A stretch of 64,000 nt of DNA, taken from NCBI RefSeq assembly GCF_024211275.1, contig NZ_JAMLDX010000020.1, positions 1 to 64,000 on the forward strand, given 5' to 3'. Every line of letters begins with the position of its first letter. The stretch's first letter is position 1. A program made the position numbers and the translations under genes. The notes below the pieces were generated by a model. It was given only the letters and a program-made list of their open reading frames with translations, ran no database searches and was not told the origin of the DNA. Shown here in pieces: positions 26,198 through 36,204 of this stretch. The DNA is from Sphingomonas tagetis. Its GTDB lineage: Bacteria; Pseudomonadota; Alphaproteobacteria; Sphingomonadales; Sphingomonadaceae.

Positions 26198-28480
26198 ATG
26201 ACTCGATCTAACAAACATAAGGCTGAGGCCCCAGTACAGGGCGAGAAGGCCAGCAATCACGCGCGGGGGGCCGCGCCGGCGTCCGGCCTCAATTTTCAGG
26301 CGGCCGTGACCGCCATCGCCGCCGTTCATTTGCTCGACGGCAGTCCGGTCGGATGGCTCGACGAGCTCGCCCATGACGCCCCGCTGGCGATCTGGGCGGA
26401 GAGCGGCGGACCCGGCGATGATGTCCGTCTCGAGCTCGCCGCCTCCACGGTCGAGATTCAGGCAAAAAGCGGGCTGCGCGCGGACGACAAGCTCTGGGAC
26501 GCGCTGCTTGATCTGGCGCGCGGCCTGAACGCGGGACAGATTGCGTTCGGTATCCTGGCGGTCTCGCCCGACAGCAGCCAGACCGTGCGGCATAGGCTCG
26601 AGCGCGACTTGCGCTTGATCGGCAGCGGCCGGACCGACCGGCTTTTTGAGGTTGGCCACAAGTGGATCGCAAGGCTCGAGGCGCAGGGTTTCGACCCCGT
26701 CGCTATCTCGCGCGCGCTCCGGATTCAGACGGTCACCGCGACCGACGGCAATGTCGATGCGGTCCGCGCCGCCAAGGCCGCGCTCGCGCGGCATTGCGGC
26801 AGCGCAGCCGCCGCCGATCAAGCCTGGCATGTGCTGCTCGAAGGCGCCCATGCGCTGATCGCGCGCAAGGGCCGCTGGGATTTGCTGGCCGTCGTCCGGC
26901 TGCTCATGGCAGCGGGCGTGCCGCTGGCGCCGGCCGGCTCGCCCGGCGGCGCGGTCGCGAAACTGATCGCCTGGGTCAACGGCGCCAATCAGGACTTCAT
27001 GGTTTTCGGCGCGGACCGGCCGATCCCGCTCGACGATGCCTGGAACGCGCTCAGCGCGCGGCAGATCGATGCGACGGCGATGCCGGCCGATCCGGCGGCC
27101 GCGATTGCGCGCTATCGCGGCCTCGAACCGCAAGGCAGCGGACAGGAGCGCGAGCGGACCTATGATGCCGAGTTCGTCGGCAGGTTCAGGCGCAGGGCGG
27201 TCATCGTCGCCGGTCCGGGCCTTGGCAAATCGACGCTGCTTCGGCGGCAAGCGCAACGTTATAGCGATGATGGCTATCCGGTGCTCAAGGTCCAGCTGCG
27301 CAAGGTCGCGGCCTCGCTCGCGGCGGGCGAGACGTTCGCGGCCAGCATCGTCCGCCACGGTCTCGACGGCTCGGGGATCGACCCTGGCGACCTGCCCGAT
27401 GTGGGCGGCGACGGTTGGGTCTTGCTGGCCGATGGTCTCGATGAATGCGGTGGCGGGCAGGACGATGTGGCCGACGGGCTGAGCCGCTTTGCCGCCGGCC
27501 ATCCTCAATGCCGCATCATCGTGACCACCCGGCCGATCGGCTATGAGACCGTGTCGCTGGCGGCCTGGCCGCATTACGAACCGGTCCGGCCCGACAGCAG
27601 CAGCGCGACCGCGCATGTCGGCCGGCTGATCGAGGCGATCGCACCGGAGGGCAGTCCGCTCAAGGCGGACGGCGATGACGCCGCCAGGGCGGCATTCCGC
27701 CGCGACGGGCCGGCGAACGCGATCGGGACCGATCCGCAATTGCTGGGCATGGCGGCCTCGCTCATCGTGCGCGGCGAACCGCTCGGCGGGTCGCGAACCC
27801 AGCTCTTCCAGCAGCTGTTCTCATCGGTCGAGCGCAGTGCCTCCGTTCAGGCGACGCGTCATGCGGTCGATCTGGCACTGGCGCAGGCGGTGCTCGACCG
27901 GCTTGGCTGGCGGGTCACGGCCGAACCGCTCGGCGGATATGATGCCATCATCAAGCGCGTGACCGCGGACATCGCCGCGCTGCTCGGGACGACGCCGCTT
28001 GCTGCTTCACGGCAGGTGCGCGACGCCATGCAGTTCTGGGAACAGATCGGCGTGATCGAGCGGATCCATCACCGCCGCATGCCGCTCCTCGCCTTCGTGC
28101 ATAAGAGTTTCGGCGAATTTGCCGCGGCGCGTCACCTGGCCGAGATGGACGATGACGCACGGGCGGGCGCGCTGCGGGAAATCGCACCCTCAGCCGAATG
28201 GGCCGAGGTGCTGAGCTTCGCCGCCGGCCTCGGTCTGGGTACCAGCGTCGTCGATGCGCTGCTTGGCGAAGGCGCGCTGGCGCGGGCGGTGACGATTGCC
28301 GCCGATCCCGCCGTCGATCTTCCAAGCGATACCGCCGAGCGCCTGGGCGAAACCGCCTTCGCCGCGCTCGAACAGGGGCAGCGCGAGCCCATGAAGATCG
28401 CCGACGCGCTGGTAACATTTGCGGCGCCATCCCGAGGTTATCGGTCCAAAAGCCGCCGAGCGGCTCGATGCTGCGGATGA
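26198..28480 (+). CDS. Nuclease-NACHT STAND protein, 5' part (interrupted by frameshift)
   Basis: Reading frame of 760 residues. The N-terminus looks like a PD-(D/E)xK nuclease of the kind fused to NACHT proteins: GLNFQ (30-34), GDDVRLEL (73-80) and VEIQAK (85-90). A NACHT-type NTPase follows with P-loop GPGLGKST (339-346) and Walker B LLADGLDE (409-416), then TTRPIGY (sensor region). Helical repeats begin after residue 600. The last 18 residues after VTFAA look unrelated, and the natural continuation is in the next frame, so the gene is probably one protein of about 1320 residues with 28419-30161, split by one extra base near 28420-28430. Proteins of this design are bacterial NLR-like immune sensors in known cases. 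Confidence 0.8.
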   Translation: MTRSNKHKAEAPVQGEKASNHARGAAPASGLNFQAAVTAIAAVHLLDGSPVGWLDELAHDAPLAIWAESGGPGDDVRLELAASTVEIQAKSGLRADDKLWDALLDLARGLNAGQIAFGILAVSPDSSQTVRHRLERDLRLIGSGRTDRLFEVGHKWIARLEAQGFDPVAISRALRIQTVTATDGNVDAVRAAKAALARHCGSAAAADQAWHVLLEGAHALIARKGRWDLLAVVRLLMAAGVPLAPAGSPGGAVAKLIAWVNGANQDFMVFGADRPIPLDDAWNALSARQIDATAMPADPAAAIARYRGLEPQGSGQERERTYDAEFVGRFRRRAVIVAGPGLGKSTLLRRQAQRYSDDGYPVLKVQLRKVAASLAAGETFAASIVRHGLDGSGIDPGDLPDVGGDGWVLLADGLDECGGGQDDVADGLSRFAAGHPQCRIIVTTRPIGYETVSLAAWPHYEPVRPDSSSATAHVGRLIEAIAPEGSPLKADGDDAARAAFRRDGPANAIGTDPQLLGMAASLIVRGEPLGGSRTQLFQQLFSSVERSASVQATRHAVDLALAQAVLDRLGWRVTAEPLGGYDAIIKRVTADIAALLGTTPLAASRQVRDAMQFWEQIGVIERIHHRRMPLLAFVHKSFGEFAAARHLAEMDDDARAGALREIAPSAEWAEVLSFAAGLGLGTSVVDALLGEGALARAVTIAADPAVDLPSDTAERLGETAFAALEQGQREPMKIADALVTFAAPSRGYRSKSRRAARCCG

Positions 28481-30161
28481 GGAATTGCGGCAAATCGCCT
28501 GGGCCTGCGCGGTTGACGCCGGTCCCCGCTATCACGACCCCGACCGCGCCGCGCAGCACGCGGTGGCGATGCTCGAACGCGAAGGCTCCGGCGTTCGAAC
28601 CTCGATCATGGGCGGCATCCGGCTGATGCGCTCGGACCGGTTCGACCTCGCGCGGCGCATGGCGCTGACCAATCTCAAGCTCTTGGTCACGCGCCTCAGC
28701 AAAACCGAAGTCGAGGCGCATGTCAGTCTGCTGACCGCGGACGGCAATTCGGCAACGGTCAGGTTCCTGCAGGACGTCACCGATCTCGTCGCACCCTTCG
28801 GGATCACGCCGACCTGGCCCAAGCGCCGCGCGGGCTCGCTGTCGGACATGATGCGGCGCGACAGCGAATATGGCCAGGCCGAGACCAGGGCGATGCACGG
28901 TTTGATGGACGCCATCGCGAGCGCGATCGGCATGGATATGGACGGGACGCCCGCCGAACCCCTCGACGTCAACCGACATCCCCTGCTTCAGCTCTCCGCG
29001 CTTATCCAGATCATCGGCTATTGGGAGTCCGACGGCGAGGTCTGGTCCTGGGACAAATCCTATCCGCGCGAGGCCGTGGCCGAGATCCTGCGCGTGGTCA
29101 TTGTCCTCTCGGACATCGATCGCGTGCGGCTTGCGCGCGAGGTCGCAACGATCCGCCGCAAACTGAACGATGAGCGGAGATCGACCTTCTTCTGGGCGCT
29201 CTCGGACATTCATCTGGTCGATGTCGACGATCCACGGTGGGAGCGGCTTGCCGAGGCCTCGCCCGACCTCGCGCTGGTCGAGCGCGCCGTTGAACATGGG
29301 GCCGTCTGGGTCATGTCGGTCGCCACCGAAATCCTCGCCCGCGCCGGAACCGGTTCGGAGCACATTGCAGGAATGCTGGCCACCAAATCCGGCCTCGCCC
29401 TCGCATCGGCAGGCTATCTGGCGTTACAATTGGGCGAACCAGCCGGCAGCACGCTCCTGCTCGACCGCCTCGAAGGTCCGCATGTCGCCGGCATGCGGCA
29501 TCTCTTTCATCATCTGGCGTCGACCGCGACGCCCTGGACCGAGCGCGTCGCCGCCGTCGCCGAGCGCCGCTTGCTCGGCGAATCCCAATGGACCGCCAAT
29601 GCGGCGGCGAAGTACATCCTCGGCAGGGCAAAGGCGGGCGCCGCGGTCGATCCCGATATGCTGTGGCGGGGCTATCGGCATTGGCAGACCCATGAACCGC
29701 GCAACGATGCCGGCGGCGCCATCCCCGATACGCCGCGCACGCCCGTGTTCGATGCGTTGCTAGCCAGGGAGGCGGTCAGCGACGACCAGCTCATTGAAGC
29801 CGCCGCCGATTATCGCCACGATGTCAGCAAGTCGGCCAAGGAACAGCTGATGGCGCGCGCCGCGCAGGATCCCGCCCTCGTCCGGCAGCTCGGCGCCGGC
29901 ATCGACGACGGCACGCTCGGCCCCCACCTCACCCGCGAGCTTCTGTCCGCCAGCGTGCCGCTCGACGCGGACACAATCGAAGCGATCGTGCGGCGTCTCG
30001 ACGATCCCTCGGCACAATGGCGGCTTGCCGCATCTGCGATCCTGCGGTGCGATGCGCTGCCCCGGGCGCGCGTCCGTTCACTGCTCGCGCGACTTGCACG
30101 GGACGAGCGAGCCGAAATCCGCGAGGCGGCGGTCCGTATCGAACAGGATCTGCCAGCCTAG
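28419..30161 (+). pseudogene. Nuclease-NACHT STAND protein, 3' part in shifted frame
   Basis: A 580-residue frame that starts at TTG, overlaps the previous frame by 62 bases and has a stop (28413-28415) directly upstream. Its first residues RHPEVIGPKAAERLDAADEELRQIAWACAVDAG follow smoothly on ALVTFAA of the other frame, and the whole length is made of HEAT-like helical repeats up to the stop. No nuclease or ATPase motif is present, so it is unlikely to be an independent gene. Removing one base in GCGCC at about 28423-28428 would fuse the two parts. It may instead be produced by programmed frameshifting or coupled translation; a sequencing error is also possible. Confidence 0.7.
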
Positions 30162-30222
30162 CGCCCGGCCGATACACCGCCGCCCGGCCGCACGGGCACT
30201 GGCGCGAAGCTGCTCACCGCAC

Positions 30223-31125
30223 TCAGCTCGTCCATCCCGCACTGGCCCAGATCGCGTCATGATCGCGTATGGCCAGGCAAGTGACGTCCACGCCCTGGAG
30301 AAAGAACAGCTTGCCGGCCTCGTTCAAATTCCCGGCTTCGGGCTTGTAGACATACCATGCCGGCTGGCGACGGCGTGGGAACTTGCGGAAATAGCGCGCG
30401 CGCTCGATGAGCAGCCAGCGCAGGAACACTTCGTTCTCCTCAAGCGCGAGGCCGAGGAAGAGCAACGGCTTGTTGAAAAAGAGATGGAGCCAGGTGCGCG
30501 CGCCTGCCCAGCGCGCCGGATCCTTCGCGCGAAACAACTGGCTGCCGCCGCGGTGGAACATCTCGCGCGCGCGGTGCGCCGACCCGACATAGTCCGAAAG
30601 CCCGAGGCGGACGCTGCGCTTGTAGCGCGCCATGCCGTTGATATGCCAGATACCGAACCCGGCGCACGGGTCGAGATGCAGGTCGTGCGCGAAGCGGCAC
30701 TGCCAGGGGTAATAGTCCGTGAAACCCGAGAGTCCCGTTCCGAGAAACCGGGCGCCCGCCGCTTCGCTCAGCACCTCCTCGAAATTGGTGGTCAGCACGG
30801 GCACCGCATGTCGGCTGGCCCAACCAACCACCGTGCGGTGATGGTCGAGCACCTGCCAGCCTGCCATCAACTCGCAGAATTCAGCGGCCAGATCGCTGGT
30901 CGCGCCCGCCGACCTCAACCCCAGCACATCATAGAATTCGGTATATTGGGTGCCCTGCGGCACCTTTGGCAAAGGGATGCCGCAGCGTGCAGCGATCTTC
31001 ATCAGCAACGCCTCCCAGCTGTTGCTCGCCGCGCCGCCATGGCGATTGATCCCGTTCCCGATCACCAGCGCGACATGACCGGCATGGGTGGCGAGCAATG
31101 TGTCAAGATCGAGCGCCGCCGCCAT
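30223..31125 (-). CDS. Small SIR2-like protein
   Basis: A 300-residue protein starting at an ATG with AAGGAGA six bases upstream. Motifs of a divergent SIR2 fold are visible: VIGNGINRHG at 21-30, SWEALL, VPVLTTNFEEVLSEAAG at 108-124, IWHINGMARYKRSVRL at 159-174 and KPLLFLGLALEENEVFLRWLL. Compared with typical sirtuins, the TNFD aspartate is glutamate and the second His of HxHG is Asn (HING), so catalysis may differ or be limited to NAD or nucleotide binding. It follows the PIN-like gene on the same strand by 91 bases and probably forms a two-gene unit with it. Confidence 0.72.
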   Translation of the reverse strand: MAAALDLDTLLATHAGHVALVIGNGINRHGGAASNSWEALLMKIAARCGIPLPKVPQGTQYTEFYDVLGLRSAGATSDLAAEFCELMAGWQVLDHHRTVVGWASRHAVPVLTTNFEEVLSEAAGARFLGTGLSGFTDYYPWQCRFAHDLHLDPCAGFGIWHINGMARYKRSVRLGLSDYVGSAHRAREMFHRGGSQLFRAKDPARWAGARTWLHLFFNKPLLFLGLALEENEVFLRWLLIERARYFRKFPRRRQPAWYVYKPEAGNLNEAGKLFFLQGVDVTCLAIRDHDAIWASAGWTS

Positions 31126-31216
31126 CCCTGTCTCCTTCATTCCCGCCCGCGATCTGGCGCGAGCCCGCCCTCTTCGATTGGGGCGTAAGCCCCGGCTACC
31201 CGCACCGTCACTCCCT

Positions 31217-32335
31217 CTAGGTTCCGGCGACCTCGTCCGCCCATCGCTCGGCATAGGGATCGGGCAGGATCGCGGGATGCGGTGTCAAGGTGCAGCTGAT
31301 GCTGTTTCCGTCAGGCACGATGCCGGATGCGCCGGCGCCGACCCAGAACAGCGCGAGATTGCGATCGCCGTTACAAAGCTGCGTCTGCATCTCAGGAAAA
31401 TAGGCCAGACAGTAGAGCAGCAGCTCCAGCGCGTTGAGATCGGCGAGCGCGTTATAGGCGTCCGCGTCGCTATAGGCCGCATGGAATTTGAGCATCCGCC
31501 GCGCCGCGCACGCACCGGAATCGACGACCACGCTCAACGCCGCGAGCACGACCAGTGCCCCGCTCGTCACGCCGCAGTCGCGCGCGGCGGCAAGCACCTC
31601 ATTCCACCGGGCGTCCCGATCGCGACGGGCGACCTGCGCGCTCAACCGCGGCGCGATTTGCCGCAAGAATTTCTGCTTGCGCGCCATGCCGGGCCGGATG
31701 TCCTCGATCAGTCCCAGTAATCCGGCCAGCGGGCCGGGGCCGGTCATTATCGTCGCCGAAGGCAGCGCGGTGCCGAGCTTACCGATCGCCTCGTCGAGCT
31801 GGCTTTGCACAAGACCCGGGTCAGGCAAGGATCGGCCATTGCCCTCCAGCGCATAGAGCATCGGGTTGATGCGGACCGTGCTCCGCTCGAACAGATCCAG
31901 GAAATCGGGTTTGCGCCCGGTCAGTTTGCCCGACGCGAACCGCCCGACGATCTGCGTGACGATATTGCGGTCGGGGAGCACCACCGCATTGCTTCGGGTT
32001 GCCGCGAGCGTGGACGGCAGCCACCCACCATGGACCAGTCCGATACCCTGGGCGCTGAGCGGGCTCACCAGTGTCGCCTTCAGATGCGCATAGTTGCTCG
32101 TGTCGACGTCCGCGATATCGGTATCGACGATCCGGCCGTTATACATGTCGAGCGGGATGGTGATGCCTTCATGGAGGCGGGCCGCGGCCAGCTCCTCATA
32201 GGGCCGTGGCCTGATATCGACCTCGGTGAACGCGATCCTGCGCGGCGTGCCGCCATCGGGATGCACTTCCTCCTGGAAGACGAACAGGTTGCCGCCTGGC
32301 GGCGGCGGTTGAATCGTATGCGGTTCGGCGGTCAT
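31217..32335 (-). CDS. Unrecognised protein with possible PIN-like fold
   Basis: A protein of about 372 residues without a confident family. Alternating strand/helix blocks place conserved-looking acidic residues in a PIN-nuclease pattern: D122 in VVLPDRNIVTQI, E164 in NPMLYALEGNG, D299 in YNALADLNALELLLY and D324 in LCNGDRNLALFW. The last motif resembles the terminal Asp block of PIN-like domains. The N-terminal 100 residues are of unknown type. The chosen ATG has no strong ribosome binding site, and the frame is open to 32461. The SIR2-like gene follows closely, suggesting a shared function. The PIN reading is an inference from motif spacing only. Confidence 0.55.
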   Translation of the reverse strand: MTAEPHTIQPPPPGGNLFVFQEEVHPDGGTPRRIAFTEVDIRPRPYEELAAARLHEGITIPLDMYNGRIVDTDIADVDTSNYAHLKATLVSPLSAQGIGLVHGGWLPSTLAATRSNAVVLPDRNIVTQIVGRFASGKLTGRKPDFLDLFERSTVRINPMLYALEGNGRSLPDPGLVQSQLDEAIGKLGTALPSATIMTGPGPLAGLLGLIEDIRPGMARKQKFLRQIAPRLSAQVARRDRDARWNEVLAAARDCGVTSGALVVLAALSVVVDSGACAARRMLKFHAAYSDADAYNALADLNALELLLYCLAYFPEMQTQLCNGDRNLALFWVGAGASGIVPDGNSISCTLTPHPAILPDPYAERWADEVAGT

Positions 32336-32514
32336 GCCGCAGAGATAGTGAGCGCAAGGGCGCGGTAAATCCCGCAGCCAGTCGATGCGCCAAACCCCCT
32401 TTTGGCCCACCGCAATAGGCTGATAGGTTCCGGGCCGATGCGCATGCCCTACCTCACGCAACCGGCTGCCCCGGCAGCCACCCTGGCGCGGCGCGATCCG
32501 GAGCTCGCAGCGCC

Positions 32515-33645
32515 ATGATCGCGCGCGACTTCGACGCGATCGAGCGGAGCGATCTCGAGGCGCTGGTCGCCAACCAGGTCGCGGAGCGCCGCACGCTCGA
32601 GTTCAAGCGCGACTTGCCGGGCACCAGCGAGAGCGCCCGCAAGGAATTCCTGGCCGATGTGAGCTCCTTCGCCAACGCCCAGGGCGGCGATCTGATCTAT
32701 GGAATCGAGGAGCAGCGCGGCGTCGCCAGCGCGCTGGTTGGGCTCGAGCTCGACGATCCTGACCGCGAAATCCTGCGCTGGGAGGAAATCCTGCTATCGG
32801 GCATCGAACCGCGCATGCCGGGCGCGCGCCTGCGCTGGATCGACCTTGCCGAGGGGCGGGGCGCGTTGCTGATCCGCATCCCCGCGAGCACCATCGCACC
32901 GCATCGCGTCATTCTTGCGCGCAGCAACCGTTTCTTCGGGCGCAAGAGCAATGGCAAATATGAGCTCGATACCCAGGAACTGCGCGACGCGTTCACCGCG
33001 AGCGAGGCGTTGCCGAACCGGTTGCGCGCGCTGCATCTCGACGCTGTCGATCGCGCGTCGCGCGGTGAGCTTCCGATCTTCCTCGGCGATGAGCCAAAAG
33101 CGATCCTGTCGCTGATCCCGGTCACGGTGTTTCGCGACGCACGCGATCTCGACATCACGCCGGAAAACGCGCTCGCCCCGCACAAGCCCAGCGGATACAT
33201 GGACGCGATCCGCATGATCGATGGCGTGCTCCTGCATACCAACCCCGGGGAACGCGGCGCGGTGCGCTCCTACGCCGTGACGCACCGGCAGGGCCGTACC
33301 GACATGGCATGGACGATCGGCGGCGTCGTCAACGAGCTGCGCCGCGACGAGATGCGCGTGGTGTGGCCGCAACGCTTCGAGGAGGGTGTGATCGATGCGG
33401 CGCTGTCGGGCGCGATCCGCCTCGCGCCGTTCGGCATCGAGGGCCCCTGGCTCGTTCTCGTCACGGTCACCGGCATCAGGAACCATCACCTCGTCCTGCC
33501 GGACCGGCATATGTCACAGCCGGCATGGCTGAGCGAAGTTACGCTCCCGGCACTGACCGTCGAGCGGATGAGCCGGCCCGCGCTCAATCCGATCCTGCGC
33601 GCGTTCTGGCTGGCGTTCGGCGAGCAGCGCCCGCCGGCCGAGTGA
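32515..33645 (+). CDS. AlbA_2/Schlafen-type DNA-binding protein
   Basis: A 376-residue protein whose first 150 residues match the AlbA_2 (Schlafen AlbA_2-like, older COG2865-type) domain: RRTLEFKRDLP at 26-35, KEFLADVSSFANAQGGDLIYGI at 43-64, and RSNRFFGRKSNGKYEL. The family is often annotated as ATP-binding or transcriptional regulators and is frequent in defence islands; related eukaryotic Schlafen proteins cleave tRNA. The C-terminal 200 residues show mixed structure with no known motif. It is divergent from the PIN-like gene across 179 bases and convergent with the nuclease-ATPase gene. Confidence 0.8.
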   Translation: MIARDFDAIERSDLEALVANQVAERRTLEFKRDLPGTSESARKEFLADVSSFANAQGGDLIYGIEEQRGVASALVGLELDDPDREILRWEEILLSGIEPRMPGARLRWIDLAEGRGALLIRIPASTIAPHRVILARSNRFFGRKSNGKYELDTQELRDAFTASEALPNRLRALHLDAVDRASRGELPIFLGDEPKAILSLIPVTVFRDARDLDITPENALAPHKPSGYMDAIRMIDGVLLHTNPGERGAVRSYAVTHRQGRTDMAWTIGGVVNELRRDEMRVVWPQRFEEGVIDAALSGAIRLAPFGIEGPWLVLVTVTGIRNHHLVLPDRHMSQPAWLSEVTLPALTVERMSRPALNPILRAFWLAFGEQRPPAE

Positions 33646-33740
33646 TCCCGGCAAGTCGGGGAACCGCCGCATCGACGTGATCGGCGCGCCACTTGGGAAA
33701 GCGGAGCCGGGGCGACCAGAAGCCTGGCAGCCCGGGTCGC

Positions 33741-36125
33741 CTAGCTCGAGCCCGGCGCGATCATGGCAAGCTTCAGCGCCGGTTCGATCTTGGCGTCGAG
33801 CCGGTGCCTTGCCCATGACGCGGTGGGGCCATCCGAATTCAGCTCGGCAAGCTGCCGCAACGCCAGCGCAATCCGGTCCAGCAGCGCGGGTGAGCGCTCC
33901 TTGCATGCCTGGTCGAGCCACGCGTCGGCGTTCTCGACCTGCTGATCCAGGAAGCGCAGCAGCGAGTAGGTCACCGGTTCGATGATGCCGTGGTCCCGGC
34001 AGACAAGGCTTGCACCGTTCGGTGCCTCGTGCGTGTGCATGCCCGTACGATCGATATCGCCGGAGACACGGCGCAACGGGATCGGACTTGTCCCGATCAG
34101 CGCCAGGATCGCGGGGTGAACCAGGCCCATGATCGCTTCATCATCGTCGGGTGCGATCGTACCGATCGGGATGGCCGCGAGATGCGAGAGGATGAGCCAG
34201 GCATCGAGATCGGCATAGCTTTGCCCATCCTCGATCAGCTCGATGGCGCCAGGCGTGCCGGGCACCTTCATGACCGTCACGCCATCGTCACGGGTCACCA
34301 GGTCGAGCCGTCCGATCCCGTCGAGCCAGGCCATCGCGCGGCTGCCGGGGCGCAGCGTCCGCACGCTCGGCGCGGTATCGAGCAAGCGGTTCAGGAAATC
34401 GATCGAGATGCCGTCGCGAAACATGCCAAGATCGATCAGGGCCTGCGCCCCGATCAGATCGCCCAGGGGCAGCCGCGCGGTCGTGGCGACCAGCCAGTCG
34501 GCAATATCGGCTTGCGGTTTCTTCCGGGTCATGCGCGCGTCGAGTTCAGCCGCGATCTGCCGTGAAAGCTCGGACGCGATGAGCTCGGGAAAACGTCCGA
34601 CGAACACGCCACGGTTGGCCTCGTCCAGAACCGTGCCCAGCAGCCCGGACTTTTCCATTGCGTCAATCTCGGCGCTGTCCGCATGATCCCGCATCGTTCG
34701 CTTGCGCACCATGAAATTGGTTATCGCGCGCAAGACGACGTCCGCAGGCCGGTCCTTCGCCCGATAATCGTCCAGCACTGCCCGGGCGAAGGTCGCCGCC
34801 TGTTCGATCAACGGGTCCTGCACGAACCGCTCACGGACATTGCCGAACAGGTCGAGGCTCGGCAGCGGAGGCAGGATTCGCGTGATCCCCTCCAATTTCG
34901 GCAAGCTCGCGACATGCGCTGTCATCGAACGGAGCAACCAAGGCTGGCGATATTCATCGGCCTTGTCGGCGCCGGTCATAAAGGTCACACCCGCGTCTTC
35001 CAGGACCTGGCAAGCCTGCCCGAACTCCTCATCATCAAGCAAGCCCACCGCGATGCGCTCGCCGCGACGCGCGAAGGCGGTTTCCTTGCGCCGCGATTGA
35101 CCGAGCCACAGCCGGTCGGCGGCCGAGGTGTCCGCCTCGATCACGAACTTCAATCGCGAATTGACCGGCTGCGCCGAGAGCGTTTCGAGCTCGTGGCAAA
35201 TCTTGTCATGCTCGAGACCGAGCCCGTCGACCGCGATGACCAGCATTGGCCCCTTCCCCGTGCCGAAGCTTTCCAGCCAGTGCCGGGCTTCGTCCGCGGT
35301 GATGCGCCAGCCCAATGCCGTGCTGAGCAGCCGGGCGACCGCTTCGACGATGCCCGCCGCGGCGGTCCCTGCCGCCTCGACGAACAGCACGGCCATGTCC
35401 TCGGCCTGCCTCGTACCCTCGACCAGTTCGCGCAGCACATGCGACTTGCCCGCGAGCGGCGCGCCCTCGATCACCACCACCCGCCGGCTGGCGCGCAGTG
35501 CCGCCTGCGCATCGCGCGACGCCGCGCGGGGAAAGTGGCAGTCGCGCGTGAAGGGCGCATGACGGTCGCTCCAGCCGCCGGTCAGATCCTCCAGCGTCTG
35601 GTCGCTGGCGAGGCGCACCGCCGCCATCCACACCGCCGAGTCCGGCCCCATCAGTGTCGAGATGGCATCGCGGGTGTCCGATGCGGCGATCTTGGCCGCC
35701 GCTTCGATCAGCTCGGCGAAGGCCTGCTCTTCCGGAACGCTGCCCAGCAGCTTTCCGTCATGAGCCGCATAGGTCCGGGTGTCCTCGCCATTGAAGACGA
35801 TCACGATCGGCGGACGTGGATGCAGGACGCGCGCATAGGAGAGGCCCTGCTCGATATCATCCTGGGTGAGGGCATTGCCGGGGCGCTTCAGTTCGAGGAC
35901 CGCGAGGCGTTGGCCCTTGACCTCCACCAGGATATCGAGCCGGCCCCGGTGCGAGGGCTTCGTCCCATCGACGGTTACCATGCCCTTGCCGAGCTTGAAC
36001 GTGAAGTTGAGCTGGTGCTTGACGTCGGCGACGTCGATCCAGGGGGCGGCGGCGCGCAGCGCGGCATTGGCGCGGGCCTCGAAATCGGCCTCGGTCGTCC
36101 CGAGCGTCGTGATCTTCCCCTTCAT
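33741..36125 (-). CDS. HsdR_N-type nuclease fused to P-loop ATPase (STAND-like)
   Basis: A 794-residue protein. The N-terminal domain carries a PD-(D/E)xK site of the type I restriction HsdR_N kind: RGRLDILVEVKGQRLAVLELKRPG, with D64, E78 and K80. A P-loop NTPase follows, GAPLAGKS at 221-228 with Walker B MLVIAVDGLG near 294-303. The remainder is helical with no helicase motifs, so it is not a complete HsdR subunit. The arrangement nuclease effector, NTPase switch, helical sensor resembles STAND immune proteins such as Avs. The GTAACC operator and the divergent XRE regulator lie immediately upstream. Function in defence is inferred. Confidence 0.75.
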   Translation of the reverse strand: MKGKITTLGTTEADFEARANAALRAAAPWIDVADVKHQLNFTFKLGKGMVTVDGTKPSHRGRLDILVEVKGQRLAVLELKRPGNALTQDDIEQGLSYARVLHPRPPIVIVFNGEDTRTYAAHDGKLLGSVPEEQAFAELIEAAAKIAASDTRDAISTLMGPDSAVWMAAVRLASDQTLEDLTGGWSDRHAPFTRDCHFPRAASRDAQAALRASRRVVVIEGAPLAGKSHVLRELVEGTRQAEDMAVLFVEAAGTAAAGIVEAVARLLSTALGWRITADEARHWLESFGTGKGPMLVIAVDGLGLEHDKICHELETLSAQPVNSRLKFVIEADTSAADRLWLGQSRRKETAFARRGERIAVGLLDDEEFGQACQVLEDAGVTFMTGADKADEYRQPWLLRSMTAHVASLPKLEGITRILPPLPSLDLFGNVRERFVQDPLIEQAATFARAVLDDYRAKDRPADVVLRAITNFMVRKRTMRDHADSAEIDAMEKSGLLGTVLDEANRGVFVGRFPELIASELSRQIAAELDARMTRKKPQADIADWLVATTARLPLGDLIGAQALIDLGMFRDGISIDFLNRLLDTAPSVRTLRPGSRAMAWLDGIGRLDLVTRDDGVTVMKVPGTPGAIELIEDGQSYADLDAWLILSHLAAIPIGTIAPDDDEAIMGLVHPAILALIGTSPIPLRRVSGDIDRTGMHTHEAPNGASLVCRDHGIIEPVTYSLLRFLDQQVENADAWLDQACKERSPALLDRIALALRQLAELNSDGPTASWARHRLDAKIEPALKLAMIAPGSS

Positions 36126-36204
36126 GCATCTGCCCCCGGACCTGCTTGAACGGGCGTAGATAAGGATCGCCTCGCAAATTCGCCAACGCCGACCCGCAGC
36201 AAAC

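Noticed and set aside
26183..27739. 518-codon minus-strand frame opposite the NACHT gene
   Set aside because: Third-position GC shadow; the plus strand has P-loop and Walker B motifs in order.
33741..36125. Complete type I restriction R subunit
   Set aside because: The HsdR_N-like nuclease domain is present but DEAD-box helicase motifs are missing, and no hsdM or hsdS gene is near.
34683..36149. 488-codon plus-strand frame opposite the nuclease-ATPase gene
   Set aside because: No recognisable domain and atypical residue composition; the minus strand carries nuclease and ATPase motifs and the operator at its 5' end.
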